Below are positions 20,497-28,472 of a stretch of DNA of 64,000 nt, piece by piece (the first letter of the stretch is position 1; each line of letters starts with the position of its first letter). The stretch comes from Burkholderiaceae bacterium (GTDB lineage: Bacteria; Pseudomonadota; Gammaproteobacteria; Burkholderiales; Burkholderiaceae_C), in contig JAGOPK010000011.1 in NCBI GenBank assembly GCA_017992055.1, forward strand, positions 1-64,000, given 5' to 3'. Below the pieces are notes generated by a model. The model saw only the letters and a list, made by a program, of their open reading frames with translations. It made no database searches and was not told where the DNA came from. Position numbers and translations under genes: made by a program.

Positions 20497-22038
20497 ATGG
20501 CCGACAAGCTGATCATCTTCGACACCACCTTGCGCGATGGCGAGCAATCGCCCGGCGCCTCGATGACCAAGGACGAGAAGCTGCGCATTGCGCGCCAGCT
20601 CGAACGCCTGCGTGTCGATGTCATCGAGGCCGGCTTTGCCGCCTCCAGCAATGGCGATTTCGAGGCCGTGAAGTCGATTGCCGACCACATCCGCGAGTCG
20701 ACCATCTGCTCGCTGGCCCGCGCCAACGACCGCGACATCGGCCGCGCTGCCGAGGCCCTGGCCGGCGCCCAGCGCGCGCGCATCCACACCTTCATCGCCA
20801 CCAGTGCGCTGCACATGGAAAAGAAGCTGCGCATGTCGCCCGAGCAGGTGCATGAGCAGGCGCGGCTGGCGGTGCGCTTTGCGCGCAATCTGTGCGCCGA
20901 CATCGAGTTCAGCCCCGAGGACGGCTACCGCAGCGATCCCGACTTCCTGTGCCGGGTGCTGGAGTCGGTGATCGCCGAGGGCGCGACCACCATCAACATC
21001 CCCGACACCGTGGGCTATGCCATCCCGGAGCTGTACGGCAACTTCATCCGCCACCTGCGCGAGCGCATTCCCAACAGCGACAAGGCGGTGTGGAGCGTGC
21101 ACTGCCACAACGACCTGGGCATGGCCGTGGCCAATTCGCTGGCCGGCGTCAAGCTGGGCGGGGCGCGGCAGATCGAGTGCACGATCAATGGCCTGGGCGA
21201 GCGTGCCGGCAACTGCAGCCTCGAAGAGGTGGTGATGGCGGTGAAGACGCGCCGCGACCACTTCGGCCTGGAGGTGGGCATCGACACCACGCAGATCGTG
21301 CCGGCCAGCCGCATGGTCAGCCAGACCACCGGCTTCGTGGTGCAGCCCAACAAGGCGGTGGTCGGCGCCAATGCCTTCGCCCATGCCTCGGGCATCCACC
21401 AGGACGGCGTGCTCAAGGCCCGCGACACCTACGAGATCATGCGCGCCGAGGACGTGGGCTGGAGCGCCAACAAGATCGTGCTGGGCAAGCTCAGCGGCCG
21501 CAATGCCTTCAAGCAGCGCCTGCAGGAGCTGGGCATCGAGCTGGAAAGCGAGGCCGAGATCAATGCCGCCTTCGCCCGCTTCAAGGACCTGGCCGACCGC
21601 AAGAGCGAAATCTTCGACGAGGACATCCTGGCCCTGGTCAGCGACGAAAGCGTCACCCGCGAGCAGGAGCATTACCGCCTGGTGTCGCTGAAGCAGGGCT
21701 CGGAGACCGGCGAGCGGCCGCAGGCCAGCGTGGTGTTTGCTGCCGGCGAAACCGAGCAGCGCGCCAGCAGCGAGGGCAATGGCCCGGTGGATGCCAGCCT
21801 CAAGGCCATCGAGTCCAAGGTGCAAAGTGGCGCCGAGATGCTGCTGTATTCGGTCAATGCCATCACCAGCGGATCGACAGAATCGCAGGGCGAGGTCACG
21901 GTGCGCCTGCAACTCGGTGGCCGCGTGGTCAATGGCGTCGGCGCCGATCCCGACATCGTCGTGGCATCGGCCAAGGCCTATTTGTCGGCCTTGAACAAGC
22001 TGCATGCCAACAACGACCGCGTGGCCGCACAGGGCTGA
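20497..22038 (+). CDS. leuA: 2-isopropylmalate synthase, short type (LeuA type 1)
   Basis: This 513-residue enzyme catalyses the same reaction as its upstream neighbour but belongs to the typical bacterial subfamily. Signatures are [51 protein letters not shown] and [11 protein letters not shown]. The C-terminal regulatory domain runs from about 390. The protein could in principle be a homologue with another 2-oxo acid, such as citramalate synthase, but these motifs and the operon position favour isopropylmalate synthase. The ATG is preceded by GAGCAAAGCGCC, a weak ribosome site. A hairpin terminator follows, so the leu transcription unit appears to end here; leuBCD are not in the window. Confidence 0.93.
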   Translation: MADKLIIFDTTLRDGEQSPGASMTKDEKLRIARQLERLRVDVIEAGFAASSNGDFEAVKSIADHIRESTICSLARANDRDIGRAAEALAGAQRARIHTFIATSALHMEKKLRMSPEQVHEQARLAVRFARNLCADIEFSPEDGYRSDPDFLCRVLESVIAEGATTINIPDTVGYAIPELYGNFIRHLRERIPNSDKAVWSVHCHNDLGMAVANSLAGVKLGGARQIECTINGLGERAGNCSLEEVVMAVKTRRDHFGLEVGIDTTQIVPASRMVSQTTGFVVQPNKAVVGANAFAHASGIHQDGVLKARDTYEIMRAEDVGWSANKIVLGKLSGRNAFKQRLQELGIELESEAEINAAFARFKDLADRKSEIFDEDILALVSDESVTREQEHYRLVSLKQGSETGERPQASVVFAAGETEQRASSEGNGPVDASLKAIESKVQSGAEMLLYSVNAITSGSTESQGEVTVRLQLGGRVVNGVGADPDIVVASAKAYLSALNKLHANNDRVAAQG

Positions 22039-22078
22039 GGCGAGGCTGAAACAAGGCGTTGGCGGTTCCTTGAAGAAC

Positions 22079-22110
22079 CGCACGCAAGTTTTTGATCTTG
22101 TGTGCGTTTT
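22079..22110 (+). terminator. Terminator after the second leuA
   Basis: The 10-bp stem CGCACGCAAG/CTTGTGTGCG (22079-22088 with 22097-22106), with one G-T pair, has an eight-base loop and is followed by TTTT. Its 3' arm contains the -35 hexamer of the next promoter. Confidence 0.75.
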
Positions 22111-22126
22111 GGGTGGCGCGTACACT
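22098..22126 (+). promoter_or_regulatory. Sigma70 promoter of pbpG
   Basis: The -35 TTGTGT (22098-22103), 17-bp spacer and -10 TACACT (22121-22126) give a start near 22133 and a leader of about 40 nt. The -35 lies within the 3' arm of the leuA terminator. Confidence 0.6.
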
Positions 22127-22171
22127 TCGCGCGCGCCACACTTTCCCTTCCACGTTGGGTTCCCGCCGAGC

Positions 22172-23215
22172 ATGACGCCGCCGCTGAAAACGCTGTTGAT
22201 CTCCCTGGGCCTGAGCCTCGGTCTGGCCCTGCCGGTCCTTGCGCAGGCGCAAAACCGCGAGTCGCAGCGCAAGCCCGCGGCCAGCGTGGCGGCCAAGGCC
22301 AAGAAGGCCAAGGCCCAGCGCAGCAGCGTACAGCGCCCGGTGGCCGTGCGCGCCACGCAGACGCGGCGCGTGGCCGCGGTGGCCGCCGAGCCGGCGCGCG
22401 CCTCCTTCGGCCAGCTGCAGGGCCTGCACGGCAGCCTGGACCCGCTGGACCTGAAGTCCAGCGTGGCCCTGGTCGTCGACCAGGACACCAACGAGGTGCT
22501 GCTGAGCAAGAACCCCGGCGCCGTGCTGCCCATCGCCTCGATCACCAAGCTGATGACCGCGCTGCTGGTGGTGGAAGCCCAGCAGCCGCTGGACGAGATG
22601 CTGACCATCAGCCAGGAAGACGTGGACACCGAGAAGGGCACGGGCTCGCGCCTGTCGGTGGGCACCCAGCTGACGCGTGGCGAGATGCTGCACCTCGCGC
22701 TGATGTCGTCGGAAAACCGCGCCGCCAATGCGCTGGGCCGGCACTATCCGGGCGGCCTGGCGAACTTTGTGCCGGCGATGAACCGCAAGGCCCAGGCCCT
22801 GGGCATGGCCGACACCCACTATGTCGAGCCCACCGGCCTGTCCAGCCGCAACCAGTCCAGCGCGCAAGACCTGGCGCGCCTGGTCAAGGTGGCGCACCAG
22901 GTGCCGCTGCTGCGCGAGCTGTCGACCTCGCAGGAGGCCCAGGTGGCCGTGGGCCGGCGCGTGATGCAGTTCCGCAATACCAATGGCCTGATCCGCAACC
23001 CCGAGTGGGAGATCGGCCTGCAGAAGACCGGCTACATCGTCGAGGCCGGCCGCTGCGTGGTGATGCAGGCCCAGCTGGCCGGGCGCAAGCTGATCATGGT
23101 GCTGCTGGATTCGGCCGGCAAGTACTCGCGCATCGGCGATGCCGAGCGCATCCGCCGCTGGCTGGACAACGCCCAGGCCGACCAAGCGCCGCCGGCACGC
23201 CGCCGCGCGTCCTGA
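22172..23215 (+). CDS. pbpG: D-alanyl-D-alanine endopeptidase (PBP7 type)
   Basis: This periplasmic penicillin-binding serine hydrolase cuts D-Ala-meso-DAP crosslinks in peptidoglycan. The 347-residue protein has a signal peptide (MTPPLKTLLISLGLSLGLAL, cleavage near AQA), a basic Ala/Lys linker at about 28-70, and all three active-site motifs of the family: Ser123-x-x-Lys126 in IASITKLM, Ser180-Glu-Asn182 in MSSENRAAN, and Lys285-Thr-Gly in LQKTGYIVEAG. The ATG at 22172 is chosen because the signal peptide begins there; the reading frame stays open further upstream without family similarity. It has its own promoter inside the preceding terminator. Confidence 0.93.
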   Translation: MTPPLKTLLISLGLSLGLALPVLAQAQNRESQRKPAASVAAKAKKAKAQRSSVQRPVAVRATQTRRVAAVAAEPARASFGQLQGLHGSLDPLDLKSSVALVVDQDTNEVLLSKNPGAVLPIASITKLMTALLVVEAQQPLDEMLTISQEDVDTEKGTGSRLSVGTQLTRGEMLHLALMSSENRAANALGRHYPGGLANFVPAMNRKAQALGMADTHYVEPTGLSSRNQSSAQDLARLVKVAHQVPLLRELSTSQEAQVAVGRRVMQFRNTNGLIRNPEWEIGLQKTGYIVEAGRCVVMQAQLAGRKLIMVLLDSAGKYSRIGDAERIRRWLDNAQADQAPPARRRAS

Positions 23216-23233
23216 GCGCGCGTTCCGATCCAG

Positions 23234-23259
23234 ACGGGCGCCCTGATCGGGCGCCCGTT
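23234..23259. terminator. Hairpin between convergent pbpG and iclR-family gene
   Basis: The perfect stem ACGGGCGCCC/GGGCGCCCGT (23234-23243 with 23249-23258) has a five-base loop. There is only a short T tail; it probably serves both convergent genes. Confidence 0.6.
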
Positions 23260-23264
23260 GCATT

Positions 23265-24035
23265 TCAGCCGCGGTAGCCGAGTGCCGACGAGATCTGGCC
23301 GGCCGTGCTCTTGACCCGCTCGGCCCAGCTGTCCTCGATGCGGTCGGCCGGCGCCGAGACGCTCAGGCCCGCCACCAGCCGGCCCTGGTCGTCGTAGATG
23401 CCGGCGGCGATGCAGCGCACGCCCAGCTCCAGCTCCTCGTCGTCGCGCGACACGCCGCTCTGGCGCAGCGAGGCCAGTTCACGCTCCAGCCGCGGCAGCT
23501 CGGTGATGCTGTTGCGCGTGTGGCCGGCCAGGCCGGTGCGCGTGGCATAGGCGCGCACGCGCTGCGGGTCGTCATGGGCCAGGAACAGCTTGCCCACCGA
23601 GGTGAGGTGCAGCGGCGCGCGACCACCGACGGCGCGCACCACCTGCATGCCCGAGCGCTCGCTGTAGGTGCGCTCGATGTAGACGATCTCGTCGCCCTGG
23701 CGCACCGACAGGTTCACCGGCTGGTGCGTCAGCTTGTGCAGCTCGCGCATCGGCGCCAGCGCGGCGTCGCGCACGTCCAGCCGCGCCTTCACCAGGTTGC
23801 CCAGTTCCAGCAGGCGCATGCCCAGGCGGTAGCTGCCGGCCTCGGGCCGATCGACATAACGCCCGATGGCCAGGTCGTTGAGGATGCGGTGGGCGGTGGA
23901 AGGGTGCAGGCCGGTGCGCTCGCTCAGCACCTTCAGCGACACCGGATCCTGGTGACTGGCCAGCACGTCCAGCAGCGAGAACATGCGCTCGATGACCTGG
24001 ATGGCGGGCGTGGGCGCTTCCTTCTTGGTGTGCAT
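23265..24035 (-). CDS. IclR-family transcriptional regulator
   Basis: This is a 256-residue DNA-binding protein. The N-terminal winged helix is visible as AIQVIERMFSLLDVLASHQDP and LSERTGLHPSTAHRILNDL. The C-terminal IclR effector domain includes GDEIVYIERTYSERSGMQ, LHLTSVGKLFLAHDD and GVSRDDEELELGVRCIAAGI. The ATG at 24033-24035 gives MHTKKEAPTPAIQV; a start at 24080 would add 15 atypical residues. It follows hpnE by 51 bp in the same orientation, so it may be transcribed with the squalene genes, although IclR proteins usually control catabolic operons. Its target and ligand are not apparent. Confidence 0.9.
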   Translation of the reverse strand: MHTKKEAPTPAIQVIERMFSLLDVLASHQDPVSLKVLSERTGLHPSTAHRILNDLAIGRYVDRPEAGSYRLGMRLLELGNLVKARLDVRDAALAPMRELHKLTHQPVNLSVRQGDEIVYIERTYSERSGMQVVRAVGGRAPLHLTSVGKLFLAHDDPQRVRAYATRTGLAGHTRNSITELPRLERELASLRQSGVSRDDEELELGVRCIAAGIYDDQGRLVAGLSVSAPADRIEDSWAERVKSTAGQISSALGYRG

Positions 24036-24086
24036 CGTCGGGATCCCGGAGTTGCCGCCATTTTTGCATGGCGAAACCACACTGCG

Positions 24087-25406
24087 TTAGGTGCGCGAGT
24101 CTGGCCTCTGCGGCACCAGGGCACGGGCCGCCGCCAGGCCCGAGCGCACCGCGCCTTCCAGCGTGGCCGGGTAGGGGCCGGCCACGTGGTCGCCGGCCGC
24201 CCACAGCCCGGGCGCGATGGCCGCGGCCGGCCGGCGCAGGCCGGGCGTGCAGGCGAAGGTGGCGCGGCGCTCGGCCACCAGCTGCAGCAGCACCTGGTGA
24301 TCGGGCCCGGCAAACGCGCCGGGCAGGGCCTGGCGCAGCTGGGCCAGCACGGTGGCGCCCAGGGCCGGCAGGCCTGGCCGCAGGGCTTCGGCAGCGCCAC
24401 TGAGCACCGCGCTGAACTCGCCCGGTGCCTGGCCCAGCGCGCCCAGGTCGAACAGGAACTGGGCCGGCGCCGCCGGCCCTGAGCGCAGCGCCAGCATGGG
24501 CTGCGGCAGGCGCAGCTGCGGGTCGCGCAGCCAGGCGGTGACGATGGGTTCGTGGCGCAGCGTGGCGGCGCCGGCGGCCCAGTCCGGCGCCAGGGCCTGC
24601 ACCAGGCGCGCGGCCTCGCCGGGCGGGCAGGCCAGCACCACCGCGTCGAAGGCCTCGCCATCCACCTGCCAGCGGCCGCCACCGGCCGCGGCCAGGGTCT
24701 GCACCCGCTGTCCCAGCCGCAGCCCGGCGCCCCGGCGCGCCAGCCAGTGCAGCGCCGGCCGCGGCAGCAGCTCGTGCAGCGGCGCACGCGGCAGCAGCAG
24801 GTCGGCGCTGCCGCGGCCCGAGAACAGCGCATCGCGCAGCACACGCAGGAAGACGCGGGCGCTGGCCGCTTCGGCCGGTGTGTTCAGCGCCGCCACGCAC
24901 AGCGGATCGACCAGCTCGTCGCGCAGCCGCGGTGGCAGGCCGGCGCAGAGCCGGGCCACGCTGGTGCTCTCGTCCACGCCGGCCTCGAAGCCGCTGGCCA
25001 GCCAGCTGCCGGCCGCGGCCAGCAGGGCCAGGCGCTCGCGGCGGCTCCAGCCGCGCTGGGCCCAGACGCCGCGGGCAAAGGCGCTCAGCGCTGCGCCCGG
25101 TGGCAGCTGCAGACCGCTGCCATCGGGGTAACGCAGAGCCAGCGGGCCGCGCCACAGCAGGCGTTCGGCATCGGCGCCCACGCGGCGCATCAGCGCCAGC
25201 GTGTCGGTGTAGGCGCCGATCAGGATGTGCTGGCCGTTGTCGCGCCAGCCGTCCGCTTCCAGGCGGCTACGCGCGCGGCCGCCGGCCTGGTGGGCCATCT
25301 CGTACAGCGTGACCTGGGCGCCGCGCGTGCTGGCCTCGACCGCTGCCGCGATGCCGGCCCAGCCGGCGCCGACCACGGCCAGCCGCGTTGCGGATTCAGC
25401 GCCCAC
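24087..25406 (-). CDS. hpnE: Hydroxysqualene dehydroxylase HpnE
   Basis: HpnE is a flavoprotein that reduces hydroxysqualene to squalene in the bacterial HpnCDE route. The 439-residue protein has an N-terminal FAD-binding Rossmann loop (VVGAGWAGIAAAVEA) followed by the Glu of strand 2 and GGRARS, and a C-terminal FAD contact region, GLWAAGDHVAGPYPATLEGAVRSG, of the amine oxidase type. The start is a GTG at 25404-25406 that lies inside the end of hpnD, an 11-bp overlap consistent with coupled translation. It could be mistaken for a carotenoid/phytoene desaturase, but its neighbours hpnD and hpnC settle the assignment. Confidence 0.9.
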   Translation of the reverse strand: MGAESATRLAVVGAGWAGIAAAVEASTRGAQVTLYEMAHQAGGRARSRLEADGWRDNGQHILIGAYTDTLALMRRVGADAERLLWRGPLALRYPDGSGLQLPPGAALSAFARGVWAQRGWSRRERLALLAAAGSWLASGFEAGVDESTSVARLCAGLPPRLRDELVDPLCVAALNTPAEAASARVFLRVLRDALFSGRGSADLLLPRAPLHELLPRPALHWLARRGAGLRLGQRVQTLAAAGGGRWQVDGEAFDAVVLACPPGEAARLVQALAPDWAAGAATLRHEPIVTAWLRDPQLRLPQPMLALRSGPAAPAQFLFDLGALGQAPGEFSAVLSGAAEALRPGLPALGATVLAQLRQALPGAFAGPDHQVLLQLVAERRATFACTPGLRRPAAAIAPGLWAAGDHVAGPYPATLEGAVRSGLAAARALVPQRPDSRT

Positions 25407-26244
25407 GCCAGTGCGTCACCAGCGCGATCCACAGCTTGCGCAGCGGCGTCAGCGAGGTGCGCTGGTGCAGCACCTGGAACTGATCGGCCTCGATCTCGCG
25501 CAGCAGGCTGCGGTAGATGTTGGCCATCATCAGGCCCGGCTTCTGCGCCTGGCGGTCTGCCTCGGGCAGCAGGGCCAGGGCTTCGTCGTAGGTGGCATGG
25601 GCACGTTGTGCCTGGAAGCGCATCAGCGCCGTGAAGCGCTCGCTGTAGCCCCAGGGCGACTCGCGCTTGAGGATCTCGTGGGCCTTGACGTCGAACTGCT
25701 GCAGCTCGCTGATCGGCAGGTAGATGCGGCCGCGGCGGGCATCGTCGCCGACGTCGCGGATGATGTTGGTCAGCTGCAGCGCCCGGCCCAGCAGATGGGC
25801 ATAGGCGATGGTCTGCTCCTGGCTGTGGCCGAAGATGCGCGCCGCCACCTCGCCGACGATGCCGGCCACCAGATGGCAGTAGCGCTGCAGGCCGGGGTAG
25901 TCCAGGTAGCGGCTTTGCGACAGGTCCATCTCGCAGCCCTCGATCACCGCCAGCAGGTGCTGGGCGGTGATGCCATGCGCGCCGGCCAGCGGCGCCAGGG
26001 CCTGCATCACCGGGTGCGTGGGCTGGCCGGCAAAGCCGCGGGCCACCTCTTGCTGCCACCAGGCCAGCTTGGTGGCGGCCACGCCGGCATCGCTGACCTC
26101 GTCGACCACGTCGTCGACCTCGCGGCAGAAGGCATAGAAGGCGGTGATGGCGGCGCGCCGCGGCGGCGGCAGGAACAGGAAGGCGTAATAGAACGACGAG
26201 CCGCTGGCCGCCGCGCGCTGCTGCACGTATTGCTGGGGCGTCAT
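25396..26244 (-). CDS. hpnD: Presqualene diphosphate synthase HpnD
   Basis: HpnD condenses two farnesyl diphosphates to presqualene diphosphate. The 282-residue protein has both aspartate-rich motifs of the squalene/phytoene synthase family, REVDDVVDEVSD and IRDVGDDARRGRIYLP, and the conserved SSFYYAFLFLPPPRR start region. The ATG at 26242-26244 gives MTPQQYVQQRAAASGSSFY. The spacer to hpnC upstream is 8 bp and hpnE overlaps the end, so the three form an operon. No hopene cyclase gene is in the window, so the downstream product (hopanoids or squalene itself) cannot be told here. Confidence 0.92.
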   Translation of the reverse strand: MTPQQYVQQRAAASGSSFYYAFLFLPPPRRAAITAFYAFCREVDDVVDEVSDAGVAATKLAWWQQEVARGFAGQPTHPVMQALAPLAGAHGITAQHLLAVIEGCEMDLSQSRYLDYPGLQRYCHLVAGIVGEVAARIFGHSQEQTIAYAHLLGRALQLTNIIRDVGDDARRGRIYLPISELQQFDVKAHEILKRESPWGYSERFTALMRFQAQRAHATYDEALALLPEADRQAQKPGLMMANIYRSLLREIEADQFQVLHQRTSLTPLRKLWIALVTHWRGR

Positions 26245-26252
26245 GGCGGCGT

Positions 26253-27119
26253 TCACCGGGGCAGGGCCAGGCCGGGGGCGGCGCTGCGGTGGCCCATGCG
26301 CCAGGCCGACCACAGCAGCGGCAGCGCATCGGCCGTGCCGATCACCGGGCGGCGCGCCAGCGTGCGGTGGTCCAGCGCGGCGATCTTGGCCAGGATGCGC
26401 AATCCGCCCTGCACCACCAGGCGCAGCTCCCAGCCCAGGCGGCCGGGCAACTGCAGCGCCAGCGGCGCGCCGCGCTGCATCAGCGCCGCGGCCCAGTCGC
26501 ACAGCTCGCGCAGCAGGGCGGCGCTGGCGGCGCTGTCCACGCCACGGGCCAGGCCATCCAGCGTCAGGCCATGGCGGGCGGCGTCGGCCTCGGGGATGTA
26601 GTGGCGGCCACGTGGCAGGTCCACGCTGGGGTCCTGCCAGAAGTTGATCAGCTGCAGCGCGCTGCAGATGTCGTCGCTGCGGCGCAGCGAGGTCTCGTCG
26701 CCCACACCGGCCAGGTGCAGCAGCAGCCGGCCCACCGGGTTGGCCGAGCGACGGCAGTAGTCCAGCAGCGCCCCGCGGTCGGCATAGCGCGGGTTGTGCG
26801 TGTCTTGCTCGAAGGCATCGAGCAGGTCCTGCAGCAGCGGCAGCGGCAGGGCATGGCGCCGCAGGGCCTCGGCCAGCGGACCGAACACCTGCGGCCAGTC
26901 GCTGTCGCGCAGCTGGCCGGCGGCGGCCGACTGCAGCGCCTGGCGGTAGCGGGCCAGCTGCTCGCGCCGGGCTTCTGCCGGGGCCTCGCCTTCGTCGGCG
27001 AGGTCGTCGGCGGTGCGGGCGAAACGGTAGATCGCGACCACGGCCGGCCGCATCGCCGGCGGGCACAGCCACGAGGCCACGGGAAAGTTTTCGTAATGCT
27101 CGACGCTCACGCCGCGCAT
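26253..27119 (-). CDS. hpnC: Hydroxysqualene synthase HpnC
   Basis: HpnC converts presqualene diphosphate to hydroxysqualene, the second step of the HpnCDE pathway. The protein has 288 residues from the ATG at 27117-27119 (MRGVSVEHYENFPVASWL). The family aspartate motifs are ADDLADEGE and NFWQDPSVDLPRGRHYIP; HpnC members typically show this WQD variant. An alternative ATG at 27173 adds 18 residues and would lie only a few bases from the predicted transcription start. The gene heads the hpnC-hpnD-hpnE run and is divergent from an RND efflux operon; a palindrome between the two promoters may control both. Confidence 0.9.
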   Translation of the reverse strand: MRGVSVEHYENFPVASWLCPPAMRPAVVAIYRFARTADDLADEGEAPAEARREQLARYRQALQSAAAGQLRDSDWPQVFGPLAEALRRHALPLPLLQDLLDAFEQDTHNPRYADRGALLDYCRRSANPVGRLLLHLAGVGDETSLRRSDDICSALQLINFWQDPSVDLPRGRHYIPEADAARHGLTLDGLARGVDSAASAALLRELCDWAAALMQRGAPLALQLPGRLGWELRLVVQGGLRILAKIAALDHRTLARRPVIGTADALPLLWSAWRMGHRSAAPGLALPR

Positions 27120-27159
27120 TGTCGCGTGCGTTGCCACGCTGGCGATGCCGCTGCGGTGT

Positions 27160-27188
27160 TTGACAGCGATCATGTCGGAACCTATATT
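27160..27188 (+). promoter_or_regulatory. Strong sigma70 promoter of the RND efflux operon
   Basis: The -35 TTGACA (27160-27165) is perfect, the spacer is 17 bp and the -10 is TATATT (27183-27188). Transcription would start near 27195, inside the palindromic operator. Confidence 0.8.
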
Positions 27189-27211
27189 ACTGACCAGTCA
27201 GTCATTAACAA
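27184..27211 (-). promoter_or_regulatory. Divergent promoter of hpnC
   Basis: On the minus strand the -35 is TTGTTA (27206-27211), the spacer 16 bp and the -10 TAATAT (27184-27189). The -10 elements of the two divergent promoters overlap, and the operator occupies the hpnC promoter spacer. Confidence 0.5.
27189..27202. promoter_or_regulatory. TetR/AcrR-type operator
   Basis: Perfect inverted arms ACTGAC and GTCAGT surround a CA centre. Such ACTGAC...GTCAGT palindromes are typical of TetR-family repressors of RND pumps. It lies immediately after the efflux -10 and within the hpnC promoter spacer, so one repressor could silence both directions. No TetR-type gene lies in the window. Confidence 0.65.
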
Positions 27212-27274
27212 CCGACCGCCAGTGTCCGCATCTGTGCCCGGGTCGGCTCCTTCCTGCCTGTGAGGCCGTCGGCA

Positions 27275-28447
27275 ATGCGTTCCAAGCTCCTCCCCCCGTT
27301 GTTGATGTTGGCCGCGCTGGCGCTGTCGGCCTGCAGCAAGGCGCCGCCGGCCGAAGAGCCGGTGCGCGCGGTGCGCACCCAGACCGTGACGCCCGGCGGC
27401 AGCGCGATGGTGCACGAGTACGCGGCCGAGATCCGCCCGCGCAGCGAGTCGCGGCTGGGCTTTCGCGTCGGTGGCAAGCTGGTCGAGCGCATGGTCAACC
27501 TGGGCGACCGGGTCAAGGCCGGCCAGCCGCTGGCGCGCCTGGATGCCAGCGACCTGCGCCTGGGCCAGGAGGCCGCGCGGGCCACGGTCCAGGCCGCCAA
27601 GGTGCAGCTGGAGCTGGCCGAGGCCGACTACCAGCGCTACAAGTCGCTGCGCGACCAGGGCTTCATCAGCAATGCCGAGCTGGAGCGCCGCGACACCACG
27701 CTGAAGGCCGCCAGGGCCCAGCACGAGCAGGCCCGCGCCCAGGCCGGCGTGCAGGAGAACCAGGCCGGTTATGCGCTGCTGCTGGCCGATGGCCCGGGCG
27801 TGGTCACCGCCGTCGATGCCGAGCCGGGCGCGGTGCTGGCCGCCGGCACGCCGGTGCTGCGCGTGGCGCTGGACGGGCCGCGCGACGCGGTGTTCAGCGT
27901 GCCCGAGGACCAGGTCGATTCGCTGCGTGCGCTGGCCGCCCGGCCCGGTGCGCTGCAACTGCGGCTGTGGGGCGATGCGCGCCCGCCGCAGCCGCTGGCG
28001 CTGCGCGAGGTGGCCGCCGCCGCCGATGCGGTGACACGCACCTTCCTGGCCAAGGCCGACGTGGGCCAGGCCCCCGTGCGCCTGGGCCAGACCGCCACCG
28101 TGATGCTGGCCGGGCCGGCCGCCACGGTGCCGGTGATCAAGCTGCCGCTGGCGGCGGTGTTCGAGCAGGGCGGCCGCTCCCAGGTCTGGGTGCTGGACCG
28201 CGCCAGCATGACGGTCAAGCGCCAGGCCGTGGGCATTGCCGGTGCCGAGGGCAACCAGGCCCTGATCCAAAGTGGCCTGGCCGCCGGCCAGGTGGTGGTG
28301 ACAGCCGGCGTGCATGTGCTCAACGACGGCCAGAAGGTGCGCCTGTATGCCGAGCCGGCGGCGGCTGCGGCCGCCGCGGCGGCCTCGAGGCAGGCGGCGA
28401 CGACGCCGATCACCACGTCGGCGGCCTCGGCCGCTGCCTCGCGCTGA
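27275..28447 (+). CDS. RND efflux periplasmic adaptor (membrane fusion) lipoprotein
   Basis: The 390-residue adaptor links an inner-membrane RND pump to an outer-membrane channel. It has a lipoprotein signal ending LALSAC (Cys at about 17-18), a barrel-sandwich domain with EIRPRSESRLGFRVGGKLVER and GDRVKAGQPLARLD, a coiled-coil hairpin at about 90-160, and beta-barrel and membrane-proximal domains. The C terminus is Ala-rich. The ATG at 27275 places the signal peptide correctly; a GTG at 27260 is the alternative. The gene stands first in a two-gene operon under a near-consensus promoter with a TetR-type operator. No outer-membrane factor gene follows, so a TolC-like protein must come from elsewhere. 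Confidence 0.9.
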   Translation: MRSKLLPPLLMLAALALSACSKAPPAEEPVRAVRTQTVTPGGSAMVHEYAAEIRPRSESRLGFRVGGKLVERMVNLGDRVKAGQPLARLDASDLRLGQEAARATVQAAKVQLELAEADYQRYKSLRDQGFISNAELERRDTTLKAARAQHEQARAQAGVQENQAGYALLLADGPGVVTAVDAEPGAVLAAGTPVLRVALDGPRDAVFSVPEDQVDSLRALAARPGALQLRLWGDARPPQPLALREVAAAADAVTRTFLAKADVGQAPVRLGQTATVMLAGPAATVPVIKLPLAAVFEQGGRSQVWVLDRASMTVKRQAVGIAGAEGNQALIQSGLAAGQVVVTAGVHVLNDGQKVRLYAEPAAAAAAAAASRQAATTPITTSAASAAASR

Positions 28448-28472
28448 CGCGATCCGTCACGGAAACCGCACC

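Noticed and set aside
18604-22728. A 1374-codon open frame on the minus strand opposite the two leuA genes
   Set aside because: It is antisense to two clearly recognised genes; its length is an effect of high GC content, and the product is low-complexity His/Gln/Arg-rich.
24101-25406. Carotenoid desaturase as the identity of the flavoprotein
   Set aside because: The fold is similar, but overlap with hpnD and closeness to hpnC identify the HpnCDE squalene pathway.
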